Source: Campylobacterales bacterium (GTDB taxonomy: Bacteria; Campylobacterota; Campylobacteria; Campylobacterales; Sulfurimonadaceae). From it: a stretch of 45,208 nt of DNA. The notes beneath the pieces were generated by a model. It saw only the letters and a list, made by a program, of their open reading frames with translations. It had not been told where the DNA came from and did no database searches. The stretch's first letter is position 1. Every line of letters starts with the position of its first letter. Shown here one piece after another: positions 19,311-28,766 of the stretch. The position numbers were made by a program, and so were the translations under genes. The stretch spans positions 1 to 45,208 of the forward strand of contig JAJRQV010000054.1 in the NCBI GenBank assembly GCA_024280035.1. The letters run 5' to 3'.

Positions 19311-20505
19311 GCACTTAGTAAAATTTATGGTCAAGCGATACCTTCGTTTTGACTCCGACCAACCTTTTATCTTTTTGTCGGCTCTTCTTGCTTTTTTAGG
19401 TATTTTACTGGGTGTTATGGTACTTATTATTGCCATGTCTTTAATGAATGGTTTTGACGCAGAGTTTAGAAAAAAACTGACGGTGATGAATTATCCCTTA
19501 ACGATAATGCCGAAGTTTTATGGTGCGGTTGATAAACCTTTATATAAAGAGTTAAAAAAAGAGTTTAAAGATCTCTCTTTTAGCCCTTATGTAGCATCTC
19601 CTGTTATTGTTAGACGAGGTTCGCGTATGGAAGGTGGATATCTTTTTGGTGTTTACCTTGAGTCTGAGGCAAGGGTAAACGCTGTTATTGCCAAAGCGAT
19701 AGAAAAAAGAGATTTCAAAAAATTTGATGTGATTATTGGAAAAACTCTGCATGATGATATGTACCTGACTGATGGTGAACGTCTGATGTATATTTTCACC
19801 CAAGCAGAACCGGGTGGTTTAACACTAACACCAAAGATTAAGCGTTTTAAAATTAATGGAAGTTTTGATTCAGGGCTATCTGCTTATGATAAGGCTTATC
19901 ATTACACTTCTATGTCGGCACTTCAGACGATTATGCATCTTCCTTCTACGCAATATGATGGAATTCACATCTTTTCTAAAAATCCGCATGAAGATATTAA
20001 ACGGCTTCAAGAGTTTTTACCTGATGATGTTCGTATTAAAGGATGGTGGGAAGACAATATAAGCTTTTTTGCAGCCTTAGAGTTGGAAAAACATGCACTT
20101 TTTATTGTTTTAATGCTAATTATTCTTATTGCAGCGGTAAATATTATCTCCTCTTTGTTAATGACCGTGATGAATAGACGCTCTGAAATTGCCCTGTTTA
20201 TCTCTTTAGGTGCCTCTGAAGATGAAGTTAAAAGAATCTTTTTAAGACTGGGTGTGATTATTGGAATAGCGGGAATTGTTGCAGGAACATTATTGGGATT
20301 AACGGGTCTGTGGATACTCTCAAGTTTTGATATTATCTCCATACCTGCAGAAGTTTATGGAACATCAAAACTTCCTTTAGAACTCTCTTTTATTGACTTT
20401 TTCTCTATTATTATAGGTGCCTTTATCATTGTAGTACTTTCAGCTTGGTACCCTGCTAAAAAAGCAGCTCAAGTGGATGTACTTAATGTTTTAAGAAATG
20501 AGTAG
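19303..20505 (+). CDS. lipoprotein-releasing ABC transporter permease (LolC/LolE/LolF type)
   Basis: A 400-residue inner-membrane permease. One transmembrane helix near residues 25-50 ([30 protein letters not shown]) is followed by a large periplasmic MacB-like core domain (about 50-260) and three C-terminal helices of the FtsX domain ([20 protein letters not shown], then [15 protein letters not shown], then [19 protein letters not shown]). With the ATPase LolD it would extract lipoproteins and pass them to LolA. The GTG start overlaps the secA end by eight bases; ATG at 19327 is an alternative. LolD is not in the window. Campylobacterota commonly have one such permease instead of separate C and E, which is why no letter is assigned. 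Confidence 0.9.
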   Translation: MNKHLVKFMVKRYLRFDSDQPFIFLSALLAFLGILLGVMVLIIAMSLMNGFDAEFRKKLTVMNYPLTIMPKFYGAVDKPLYKELKKEFKDLSFSPYVASPVIVRRGSRMEGGYLFGVYLESEARVNAVIAKAIEKRDFKKFDVIIGKTLHDDMYLTDGERLMYIFTQAEPGGLTLTPKIKRFKINGSFDSGLSAYDKAYHYTSMSALQTIMHLPSTQYDGIHIFSKNPHEDIKRLQEFLPDDVRIKGWWEDNISFFAALELEKHALFIVLMLIILIAAVNIISSLLMTVMNRRSEIALFISLGASEDEVKRIFLRLGVIIGIAGIVAGTLLGLTGLWILSSFDIISIPAEVYGTSKLPLELSFIDFFSIIIGAFIIVVLSAWYPAKKAAQVDVLNVLRNE

Positions 20506-20542
20506 ATTTATACACGAGTTTTATATTACGCTATCATAAGAT

Positions 20543-22118
20543 ATGCGTTTAATAATATTATCTCTTTTTCTTAGTTCATCTCTTTTTGCTGAGGCTATAA
20601 ACTTTACGGTACAGCAGAAGCAATGGATGAAAGAGCATCCTGTAATTACTTATGTGGGTGATCCTAATTGGTTGCCTTATGAAGGTTATAATAATAAGGG
20701 TCAATATGTGGGTCTTGTACCTGATATTATTGATATTGTCTCTGCTCAAACACCTCTAAAATTTAAACATATTAAAACCTCTACATGGAAAGAATCAATT
20801 GATTTTGTTGAAAGTGCAAAAGTGATGATAATTTCACAATCAAAATATTCAAACCGTGATTTAAACCTGAGTTTCTCTTCTACCTATTTTGAAAACCCTC
20901 TTGTGTATGTGATGCAAGAAGGCGAAAAGTATGTACCTTCTCTTTATACTATAGCTAAGAAACGTATAGGCCTTGTTCATAATAACACAACCCATTTTTG
21001 AAAAACAGTATCCTCATATTGATTTTTTACTTTTTAATAATATATCCGAAGGTTTACAAAGTGTTGCAGTAGGAAAAATTGATGTTTTTATCTGCTCTCT
21101 TCCTCGTGCAGGATATGAAATTGCACATAATAGACTTTTGAATTTACGTATAGTAGGTAAGAGTAAGGTTAATATGGAGTTGGGTTTTGGTGTGAATAAA
21201 AATTATTCTCCTTTAGTAGGGATTTTAAATAAGCTGATAAAAGAGGAGCCACATGAAAAAATTCATAAAGTATTATCAAAATGGTCAAGGCAAAAATATG
21301 TGGAGAAGGTTGACCATACTCTTTTATATATTAGCTTAGTTATTTTCTTCATTATTGTTGTAATGGGTACCCTGTTTTACCTTCGTTTAAAACATGAGAG
21401 CCAAAAACGCATACACCTTCAAGATAAGATGCTGGAACAGCAGGCAAAGATGGCTTCTATGGGTGAGATGATGGATGCAGTAGCACATCAGTGGAAGAAA
21501 CAACCCTTGAATGCTTTAAGTATGTATGGTGAGCTTTTAAGGAGTGATTATGATGAGGGTCTAGTTAATAAGGCTTATATTAAAGAGATGCTGGAGGGTG
21601 TTGATTCTCAGATAGAACATATGACAACAACCTTAGCTGAATTTAGAAACTTTTTTCGACCCAGCAAGGGAGTTGTTTCTTTTAAACTTTTAGACCTTGT
21701 TAATTCGGTTCTTTTTTTAGTAAAAGATGAGTTTATGAAAAACAGTATTTCTATAAAAGTGAATATTAATGAAGAGGTGAGTATTAAAGGAAATGAAAAT
21801 GAATTTAAACATCTTATTTTAAATATTATTAATAATGCCAAAGACGCTTTTAATGAAAAAGATATACAAAATCGTCAGATAATAATAGAAGCTTATGCAG
21901 AAGAAGATATTCTACTCACTATACAAGACAGTGCAGGTGGTATAAGTGAAAAGGTTCTACAAAGTCTGTTTGAGGCAAATGTAACAAGTAAAAAAGAGGG
22001 TAAGGGTACGGGCATTGGTCTGTATATGAGTAGACAAATTGTACATAAGTTAAAAGGAGAAATTTGGGTGGAGAATTCCCCTCAAGGGGCTTGTTTTAAA
22101 ATAAATCTTCCTCTTTAA
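20543..22118 (+). pseudogene. periplasmic-sensor histidine kinase, frameshifted
   Basis: The first frame (20543-21001) gives a signal peptide (MRLIILSLFLSSSLFAEA) and the first part of a SBP_bac_3 solute-binding sensor domain. It stops at TGA 20999-21001. The same domain resumes one base later in frame (PIFEKQYPHIDFLLF) and runs to 22118. Next come a transmembrane helix (LLYISLVIFFIIVVMGTLFYL), a HisKA box with AHQW, and a HATPase domain with NEFKHLILNIINNAKDAF and GTGIGLYMSRQIV. One surplus C in the CCC at 20991-20993 would explain the shift, giving VHNNTTIFEKQYP. The His box reads HQWKKQPLN, with one lysine more than the usual HQWKQPLN. It is a paralogue of the kinase at 11489-12874. The ligand is unknown. 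The stop shares TTAA with the convergent gene. Confidence 0.88.
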
Positions 22119-25100
22119 AGGGATTGCTTTTTCTTATTTTCTTCTTCATCATCAAAAATATCAAGCAGTTTAAGTGGCAGGGTAATGGTTCTTTTTAAGA
22201 TATTATAAGGTGCAATCAGAACACTTTTTGCGGCAGAGGTATCGACCTCGGGATCTTTAAGACTTCCATGTACATGTACAGTAGTGGAAATAGAGTCATC
22301 TCCAAAGATTATGTAGCCTACAAGAGGGATATCTTTAGCAGAACTTCCAATATCTGTTTTTACCTGCATTAAAATATCAATGGTCTCATTTTCTAAGTCA
22401 CTGCTCCCTTCTGCTGTAATAATAAGCTCTTTTGAGTTCATCTGTAGGTTTTCAATATTTACAATAGAGTCATTGGTATCAAAAGAAGCATATGCCTTAG
22501 AAACCTTTAATCCTTTACTTTAGTAACCCGGCACAGAAAAAGTCACAAGAGCAGGAATTGTATTAAAAAATGCTAAGGTGTTATTTAATACAGTATAGTC
22601 TTTTATTACCGTATCATTAATATTCATATCGGTATGATAGTTTTTAAAATTACCCGAAACACTGGCAGAGAGTTCGCCCCCTTCAAAGGTAGAAAATTTA
22701 AAAAGAGCATTCATAAAGCTGTCATCTAAGCCATTAGCATAAAGAGAAAAATCATCTCCTTCACTTTGAAAAAGTATCCCCCCATCTTTATAATAGAGTT
22801 TTGCATTAACCCTATCTTTTTCAATCTCAATTTCTATGCTATTGGCAATGGCTTGCCTTCCTGCTTTTCCAAGATAAACATTAGAATGACTGGCATTAAT
22901 AAAAACTCTGAGCTTAGTTTTTGTCTCTTTTTTACTACTGTATTTAATATAATCTAAAATAGGATAGAGATTAAAGTCCAGCTCTTTTACAGTGATATTA
23001 ACATCTTTTTTATACTGGAGGTGTATTTTTTTATTAATACGAAGGTCTAAAAACCCATTTTTATAGTTACCTCTGACCTTATATTGACTTACTTCTTTGT
23101 TCTTTTCTATAAAAAGAGGTTTGAAGTTTTCAATTGCAGCATAAATAGAAGTGTCATTTTTATTAAAATTTAATTTTGCACTTCCTTGTTTATAGGCATA
23201 GGTTTTTAATAATTGGGAATAAGGATACAGTTTAGAAATGTCATTCATACGAAGCGTCATCTTATGTTCTTTATCTACTATTATTTGAAGTGCAAGTTTT
23301 TTGCATCAAAATAGTGTTTATTGTTTTTTGCTTTATACTTCACCTTAAACTTTGGACCAATAAAGAGCAGGTCTTCTGATAGTATTTTTGTATCTTCAAG
23401 GCTGAACTCAGCAGTCTTATCTTTTAAATTATGATGAATAGAGAGTTGTGTAGAGAAGTGATTATCAAGCTCAAGATTGATTCCATAGATATCAAGGTAG
23501 TCTTCTTTAATACGAAGACGTGTTGCTTTTACAGAAAGGTTTGCATCATTAATGCAGAGTGTATAAGGATCTGAAAAATTAATATGTGTAATATTTTTAT
23601 CTCTAATCACATCAAAGTGAATAAGGTCTGTAGAGCTAATGTTTAAGTCTTTGTTTTGATACTTAATATTAGAAATTTTAGCCTCAACATTTACATAATC
23701 TTTATTAAGGTCAAATTCACCGCTTAAGTTAGCATCCGCAAGACCGAGTCCTTTTATCTGCAAATTGCTAAATCTCATGATAGGGCTAAACTTTTTATGA
23801 GGTCTGAGACTGTTTTTTCTTAGAATAAATTCTTGTTTATCAATTTTCCATTGTGTGGTATTAAAATGGATAAGTTCATCATCTTTTGTATATTGCAGAT
23901 GAATTTGGGTCTTATCATTAAGATTAAGTGTCTGTTTATTTGCAAGATCAAAGTTAATATAGTCCGTATTAAAATAGAAGTCTCCCACAAGTTCTTTGAG
24001 CTCTAAACTACCATTTAGTTTGGCTCTGAACATGTTTTTGTAACTTATATTTGCCGTGTCTATACTTAAAAAACTTTTATTAAGACGTACAGCAGCATTT
24101 TTAAGATGGTAGTCAACACCGCCTAACTCCACAATAGAGTCTTTAATAAAAAACTGTCCTTTTACTTCTGCTTTTTCTGTTTTGAGATCAATATGTAAGT
24201 TAATCTTTGCCTCGGTTTTGCCACTTTTTTGAAGTAAGGGAAGGGGAATATTATAGGCCTTAACAATATCAATAATATCTTGGCTTGCACGAGTTTTAAC
24301 ACCAAGTTTAAGATCTAAAAGAACATGTTCGGTATTAAAGTCAATCTTAATATCACTGTCTTCAATAGGATGCTCATTATAAAAAGCATTTTTAGGTAAA
24401 ACATTTAAAATACCCTTTGTAAAAGAGATGTCTATCTCTTTAGCAACAATAGGACTAAGTTTTTCATTAAAGGTATAACTTACGTATTTTTCTTTAGCGG
24501 AGAGGTAGAGAGTATTAAGAATCAGATTCATATCTGTATAGTCGTGCAAACCCTTTGCCTGAACAAGCTTGAAGGTGAGTGCTTGATTATAATCTACTAT
24601 CCATTTACTGATACTGGGTTTTAGATCAAAAAGATCTATTATCGGTTTGATGTTAATAAAAGTGTTTGATTCTGCAGTAAACGCAAGGCGGTGAGCATTC
24701 TCTTTTGTATAAAATTCTACCTCTACACAGTCCGCAAATATAAGCTTAAGATGGCTAAAAGACCTCTCTTTTTTAAAGTCATAAACCCCTTCTCCCTCAA
24801 TTTTTATTTTTGTAGGTTTATGCACAAAGTGATCAATGCTTGTGAGTACATAATCATCATAGATTTTAAAAAATATTAAGGCATTAATATTATTTCCCTT
24901 ATAGCTAATACTGTTGTCTGTATCTTTTAAGGGTTTATCCATGTAACTAAATGAAACTATATTCTTGTCTATATTTAAGGTTTCAATGGAGATTTTAGAA
25001 AAGTTAGTACGAACAAAGTCGAGTATAGGGGAAACTTTGGGGATTTTAAAGATAGAAACCTGCTCTATTGAATCGTTACTTAAAGTAACAGTTACTGTTT

Positions 25101-25299
25101 TTGCCTTAAGAATAATCTTTTTATTGAGTTTAATGTATAATTGCTCAGCTTCAAAACCAGGCAAAACAAGAGAAGGAATACTAATACCGTATGATAAAGA
25201 CGCAACAGTTATGATGACAAGGGACAATACAAAGGTAAAAAAACTATATATTATAAATTGGATTTTTGAGATAATTTTATTCATCACTCTTTTTGTCAT
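22115..25299 (-). pseudogene. AsmA-like/DUF3971 (YhdP-type) envelope protein, broken
   Basis: About 1,060 codons on the reverse strand from ATG 25299 (or 25284). An N-terminal transmembrane helix (FIIYSFFTFVLSLVIITVASL) leads into a very long, repetitive beta-rich protein of the AsmA/TamB/YhdP class, thought to form a lipid-carrying groove between membranes. Damage: the frame changes near 23281-23300 (the first frame stops at 23281-23283, while the continuation QIIVDKEHKMTLRMND is in the neighbouring frame), and TAA at 22520-22522 interrupts VPGY*SKGLKV. Fragments are 25299-23281, 23260-22520 and 22441-22115. The C-terminal IVNIENLQMNSKELIITAEG and VHGSLKDPEVDTS match the AsmA C-terminal pattern. 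It overlaps mltG head-to-head. Confidence 0.78.
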
Positions 25300-26173
25300 G
25301 TACTACCTTAATCAACCACTCTTAACCACAAAGGTACTCCACGTTCCCTCGGGTTCAATTGGCGCAATTATAACACATTTAAAAGAGAAAAAGATAAGTT
25401 TAACCTCCTTAGATAAGACATTTTTACGCTTTATTGGTTCTCCCCAACAAGGATGGATTTATATGGGGCAAACGAAGATGAATCATGGAGACTTTTTATA
25501 TAAACTTACAACGGCTAAAGCCGCTATGAAAGCGGTAACGCTTATCCCTGGAGAGACCACTTATGGTTTTTCACATACCCTTGCAGAAGAGTTTAATCTT
25601 GATGAAACAAGGTTATATAAAGAGTTTATGCACTTAGGACATTATAAAGAGGGTGCCTTAGTCCCCGATACTTATCACCTTCCTTTAGGTATTACTGAAC
25701 ATTATGCAGCGGTTCTTCTTCTGCGCTCTTCTGCCTTAAGACATCAAGAGTGGGCAATGAAGATTTTTGGAAAATACAATAAAAAGAAATGGCAACGTTA
25801 CCTTATTATTGCCTCTATTGTTCAAAAAGAGGCAGCTAATAAAAAAGAGATGCCTCTGGTCTCTTCTGTTGTATATAACCGTCTTAAAAAAGGGATGAAG
25901 TTACAGATGGATGGTTCTTTGAATTATGGAAAATACTCCCACCAAAAGGTAACAGCAACACGAATTCGTAATGATAAGAGTCATTATAATACCTATAAAT
26001 ACAGAGGTTTACCCCCTGAACCTGTCTGTAATGTTGAGCTTTCAGCGATAAAAGCAGCTATCTTTCCTGCCAAAACAGAGTACCTTTATTTTGTAGTGGG
26101 TAAAAAAGGAACACATCGTTTTACGAGTAACTATTTTACACACGTTCGCAATATTCGTAATGCTACAAAGTGA
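25211..26173 (+). CDS. mltG: endolytic transglycosylase MltG
   Basis: A 320-residue inner-membrane enzyme that cuts nascent peptidoglycan glycan strands. The start at 25211 (or ATG 25214) is chosen because it supplies the membrane anchor IINWIFEIILFITLFVMYYL; the ATG at 25298 would remove it. The LysM-like part begins VLHVPSGSIGAIITHL and the catalytic YceG domain contains VLIP-type GETTYGFSHTLAEEF, IIASIVQKEAANKKEMPLVSSVVYNRLKKGMKLQMDGS, YNTYKYRGLPPEPVCN and FPAKTEYLYFVV. The motif usually written ASIVEKE is ASIVQKE here; the second glutamate is kept. Its 5' end overlaps the reverse-strand AsmA-like gene by 74-89 bases. Intact. Confidence 0.92.
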   Translation: MMTRDNTKVKKLYIINWIFEIILFITLFVMYYLNQPLLTTKVLHVPSGSIGAIITHLKEKKISLTSLDKTFLRFIGSPQQGWIYMGQTKMNHGDFLYKLTTAKAAMKAVTLIPGETTYGFSHTLAEEFNLDETRLYKEFMHLGHYKEGALVPDTYHLPLGITEHYAAVLLLRSSALRHQEWAMKIFGKYNKKKWQRYLIIASIVQKEAANKKEMPLVSSVVYNRLKKGMKLQMDGSLNYGKYSHQKVTATRIRNDKSHYNTYKYRGLPPEPVCNVELSAIKAAIFPAKTEYLYFVVGKKGTHRFTSNYFTHVRNIRNATK

Positions 26174-26187
26174 AACAAAGCCGATAA

Positions 26188-26217
26188 AAGCATCTAATTA
26201 TAATTATTATAATGCTT
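26188..26217 (+). terminator. AT-rich hairpin after mltG
   Basis: AAGCAT pairs with ATGCTT around an inner TTATAAT/ATTATAA stem. It sits 15 bases after the mltG stop and has no clear T tract, so termination is uncertain. Confidence 0.4.
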
Positions 26218-26236
26218 AATTGAATTTAAGAAGTGC

Positions 26237-26242
26237 TATTAT
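26237..26242 (+). promoter_or_regulatory. extended -10 promoter for icd
   Basis: TGCTATTAT, with TATTAT at 26237-26242. The leader to the ATG at 26323 would be about 75 bases and ends with the AAGGAAA ribosome binding site. Confidence 0.4.
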
Positions 26243-26322
26243 TTCTCATATAAAAACGAACTGAGTTCTTTTAAAAAACACATAATATGTTTTATAAAGG
26301 GCTTGGAAACTGAAGGAAATTC

Positions 26323-28497
26323 ATGTCAAAAATCATTTGGTCAGTAATTGACGAAGCACCAGCATTAGCGACTTACTCGCTTTTACCAATCGTTAACGCG
26401 TTTACTCAAGCCGCAGGCGTTGAAGTTGTTACTAGTGATATCTCACTATCAGGTCGTGTTCTTGCAACATGGGATCTTGCAAAAGATGAACTTTCTGAGT
26501 TAGGAAAAGTTGTATTACAAGAAGATGGAAACATTATTAAACTTCCAAACATTTCTGCATCTGTTGGACAGCTTAAAGACTGTATCGCTGAACTTCAAGG
26601 TCAAGGTTTTGATATTCCTAATTACCCTGAAAATCCTGCTAACGCTGAAGAAGAAGCTATTCAAGCTAAGTACTCTACTTGTTTAGGCTCAGCAGTTAAT
26701 CCTGTTCTTCGTGAAGGTAACTCTGATCGTCGTGCAGCTAAAGCAGTTAAGAAATTTGCTCAAAAGAATCCACATAAATTACGTGCATTCCCAGAAAACC
26801 CTAAATCATATGTTGCACATATGGAAGGTAATGGAGACTTTTATGGTAATGAAAAATCAGTTACAGTAGAAAAAGCTCAAAAAGTTACTATCGCTCTTAA
26901 TGGAAAAGAGTTAAAAACTATTGATGCAATTGATGGTGAGATTCTTGATGGTACATACATGTCAATTGCTGCATTAAATACTTTTTATGTAAAAACTATT
27001 GAAGATGCTAAGAAAAATGATGTTTTATGGTCATTACATCTAAAAGCAACAATGATGAAAATCTCTGATCCAATTATGTTTGGTCACGGTTTCACTATCT
27101 TTTTCAAAGATGTATTCGCTAAATATGCAGATGTATTTGCAGAACTTAACGTTGCACCTAACCAAGGTATGTCTGACTTAGAGAAGAAAATTGCTGGTCA
27201 CGCAAAAGAAGCTGAAATTAAAGCAGCATTCTTAGCAGTAGTTGAAAGTGATTCTCCAAAAATCGCTATGGTTGATTCTGATAAAGGTACAACTAACTTT
27301 AATGCATCAAATGATGTGATTATTGATGCTTCAATGCCAGTTGTTGTTCGTGAAGGTGGTAAACAGTGGGATAGAACAGGTGCTGCAGTAGAATGTGTTG
27401 CTGTTATTCCTGATTCAACTTACGGAATGTTCCATGAAGAGATGGTAGCTGATTGTGTTAAAAATGGTCAGTACGATGTTACCACTATGGGTACTATGCA
27501 AAATATCGGTCTTATGGCTCAAAAAGCTGAAGAGTATGGTTCTCACCCAACAACTTTTGAACTTACTGAAGCAGGTACAGTTACAGTAACAGGTTCAATT
27601 GATGGTGAAATGATGTCTTTTGAATGTGAAGCAGGTGATATTTGGAGAATGTCTCGTACTAAAGACATTCCAATTAAAGACTGGGTTCGTTTAACGGTTG
27701 AAAGAACAAGAATTGAAAACGTTCCTGCAATCTTCTGGTTAGATGAAAAACGTGCTCATGATGCTGAAGTTAAGAAAAAAGTAGATGCTTACCTTAAAGA
27801 CCATGATACTTCTGGTTTAGATATTCAGTTCATGAATGTTACAGATGCTACACGTTTTACAAATGCTCGTGTACGTGAAGGTAAAACTACTATCGCTGTA
27901 ACAGGTAACGTTCTTCGTGATCACCTTACCGATATGTACCCAATTTTAGAGCTTGGAACATCTGCTAAGATGCTTTCAATCGTTCCATTATTAGCAGGTG
28001 GTGGTCTGTATGAAACTGGTGCGGGTGGATCTGCTCCTAAACATGTTGAGCAGTTCTTAAAAGAGGGTCACCTTCGTTGGGATTCTTTAGGTGAGATTTT
28101 AGCGCTTGCTGAGTCTTTACGTTTCTTAGGTAATAAGTACTCTGATTCAAAACTAACAGCACTTACAGCGGCTTTAGATGTTGCTAATGATGCTTACCTT
28201 GATAATAATAAAGAGCCATCACGTAAATGTTGTGAGCCAGATAACAAAGCGTCTCACTTCTTCGTAGCTCAGTACTGGGCTAAAGCTCTTTCTGAAGGTG
28301 CTGATGCTGAATTAGCAGCTAAGTTTGCTCCAATTGCTAAAGAGTTAACTGAGAAAGAAGATACTATTATCGCAGAGCTTATCGCTTCTGAAGGTAGCCC
28401 AAAAGATATTGGTGGTTACTTCCGTCCAGATACAGCTAAAGCGACAGCAGCAATGCGTCCGTCTGCTACACTAAATGCAATTATTGATAACATCTAG
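26323..28497 (+). CDS. icd: monomeric NADP-dependent isocitrate dehydrogenase
   Basis: A complete 724-residue enzyme of the monomeric (about 80 kDa) IDH family, which shares little sequence with the common dimeric type. Recognisable segments include NYPENPANAEEEAIQAKYSTCLGSAVNPVLREGNSDRR (split here as it reads), the KNPHKLRAFPENPKSYVAHM strand, HLKATMMKISDPIMFGHG, WDRTGAAVECVAVIPDSTYG and PLLAGGGLYETGAGGSAPKH. It interconverts isocitrate and 2-oxoglutarate with NADP and so feeds or receives from the OorDABC enzyme encoded downstream. It has a strong AAGGAAA site and its own likely terminator before mdh. The codon use is cleaner and the gene intact, as expected for high expression. Confidence 0.97.
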   Translation: MSKIIWSVIDEAPALATYSLLPIVNAFTQAAGVEVVTSDISLSGRVLATWDLAKDELSELGKVVLQEDGNIIKLPNISASVGQLKDCIAELQGQGFDIPNYPENPANAEEEAIQAKYSTCLGSAVNPVLREGNSDRRAAKAVKKFAQKNPHKLRAFPENPKSYVAHMEGNGDFYGNEKSVTVEKAQKVTIALNGKELKTIDAIDGEILDGTYMSIAALNTFYVKTIEDAKKNDVLWSLHLKATMMKISDPIMFGHGFTIFFKDVFAKYADVFAELNVAPNQGMSDLEKKIAGHAKEAEIKAAFLAVVESDSPKIAMVDSDKGTTNFNASNDVIIDASMPVVVREGGKQWDRTGAAVECVAVIPDSTYGMFHEEMVADCVKNGQYDVTTMGTMQNIGLMAQKAEEYGSHPTTFELTEAGTVTVTGSIDGEMMSFECEAGDIWRMSRTKDIPIKDWVRLTVERTRIENVPAIFWLDEKRAHDAEVKKKVDAYLKDHDTSGLDIQFMNVTDATRFTNARVREGKTTIAVTGNVLRDHLTDMYPILELGTSAKMLSIVPLLAGGGLYETGAGGSAPKHVEQFLKEGHLRWDSLGEILALAESLRFLGNKYSDSKLTALTAALDVANDAYLDNNKEPSRKCCEPDNKASHFFVAQYWAKALSEGADAELAAKFAPIAKELTEKEDTIIAELIASEGSPKDIGGYFRPDTAKATAAMRPSATLNAIIDNI

Positions 28498-28513
28498 TTA
28501 AAAGATTGTATTG

Positions 28514-28574
28514 GCTAACATAAGAGCGGTTTATCTGCTCATGGATTTGAAAATAGGTCAAACCTAGTGTTAGC
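28514..28574 (+). ncRNA. candidate structured RNA: three-way junction 3' of icd
   Basis: An outer stem GCTAACA/TGTTAGC (28514-28520 with 28568-28574) encloses two perfect or near-perfect hairpins: GAGCGG/CTGCTC (28524-28540, one G:U pair) and TAGGT/ACCTA (28554-28566). Eight bases later comes a terminator hairpin. The arrangement resembles a compact aptamer-plus-terminator or a stable 3' UTR RNA. No known riboswitch class was recognised; chance pairing in AT-rich DNA is possible. Confidence 0.35.
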
Positions 28575-28581
28575 GTCGGTT

Positions 28582-28606
28582 AAGGGGATTTTCTCCTTTT
28601 CCTTTA
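28582..28606 (+). terminator. intrinsic terminator between icd and mdh
   Basis: AAGGGGA pairs with TCTCCTT around a TTT loop, followed by TTCCTTT. It lies about 85 bases after the icd stop and would separate icd from the mdh operon unless read through. Confidence 0.55.
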
Positions 28607-28628
28607 AATAGATGAGTTCTTTTTATAA

Positions 28629-28750
28629 TAAAACCTTTAGGTTTTAATGTAAAGACAATTGTGTCTTTCTTTAATATTGTCATCGCTTTAAATATACTTA
28701 TTGTTGTCTGCTCGCAGGTAGTTGTTAAGTATATAAAGTTGATGAACTAC
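28629..28750 (+). promoter_or_regulatory. mdh operon leader with serial hairpins
   Basis: Three hairpins follow one another: TAAAACC/GGTTTTA (28629-28646), AAAGACA/TGTCTTT (28651-28668) and a longer one with arms ATATACTTA/TAAGTATAT (28692-28700 with 28726-28734) and inner CTGC/GCAG. GTAGTT at 28718-28723, inside the last hairpin, can instead pair with AACTAC at 28745-28750 just upstream of the ribosome binding site TTAGGAG. The exclusive pairings suggest possible translational control. The reading frame through this stretch (28661-28858) overlaps mdh and is not considered a gene. Confidence 0.35.
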
Positions 28751-28766
28751 TACATTAGGAGTTTAT

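Noticed and set aside
4934-22522. Stop-codon recoding (TAA or TAG read as one amino acid)
   Set aside because: TAA and TAG also end many intact genes here, and the interrupted positions do not call for one common residue.
24965-25210. Longer mltG start extending the frame to 24965
   Set aside because: The extra 82 codons are antisense to the AsmA-like gene and precede the membrane anchor, unlike MltG architecture.
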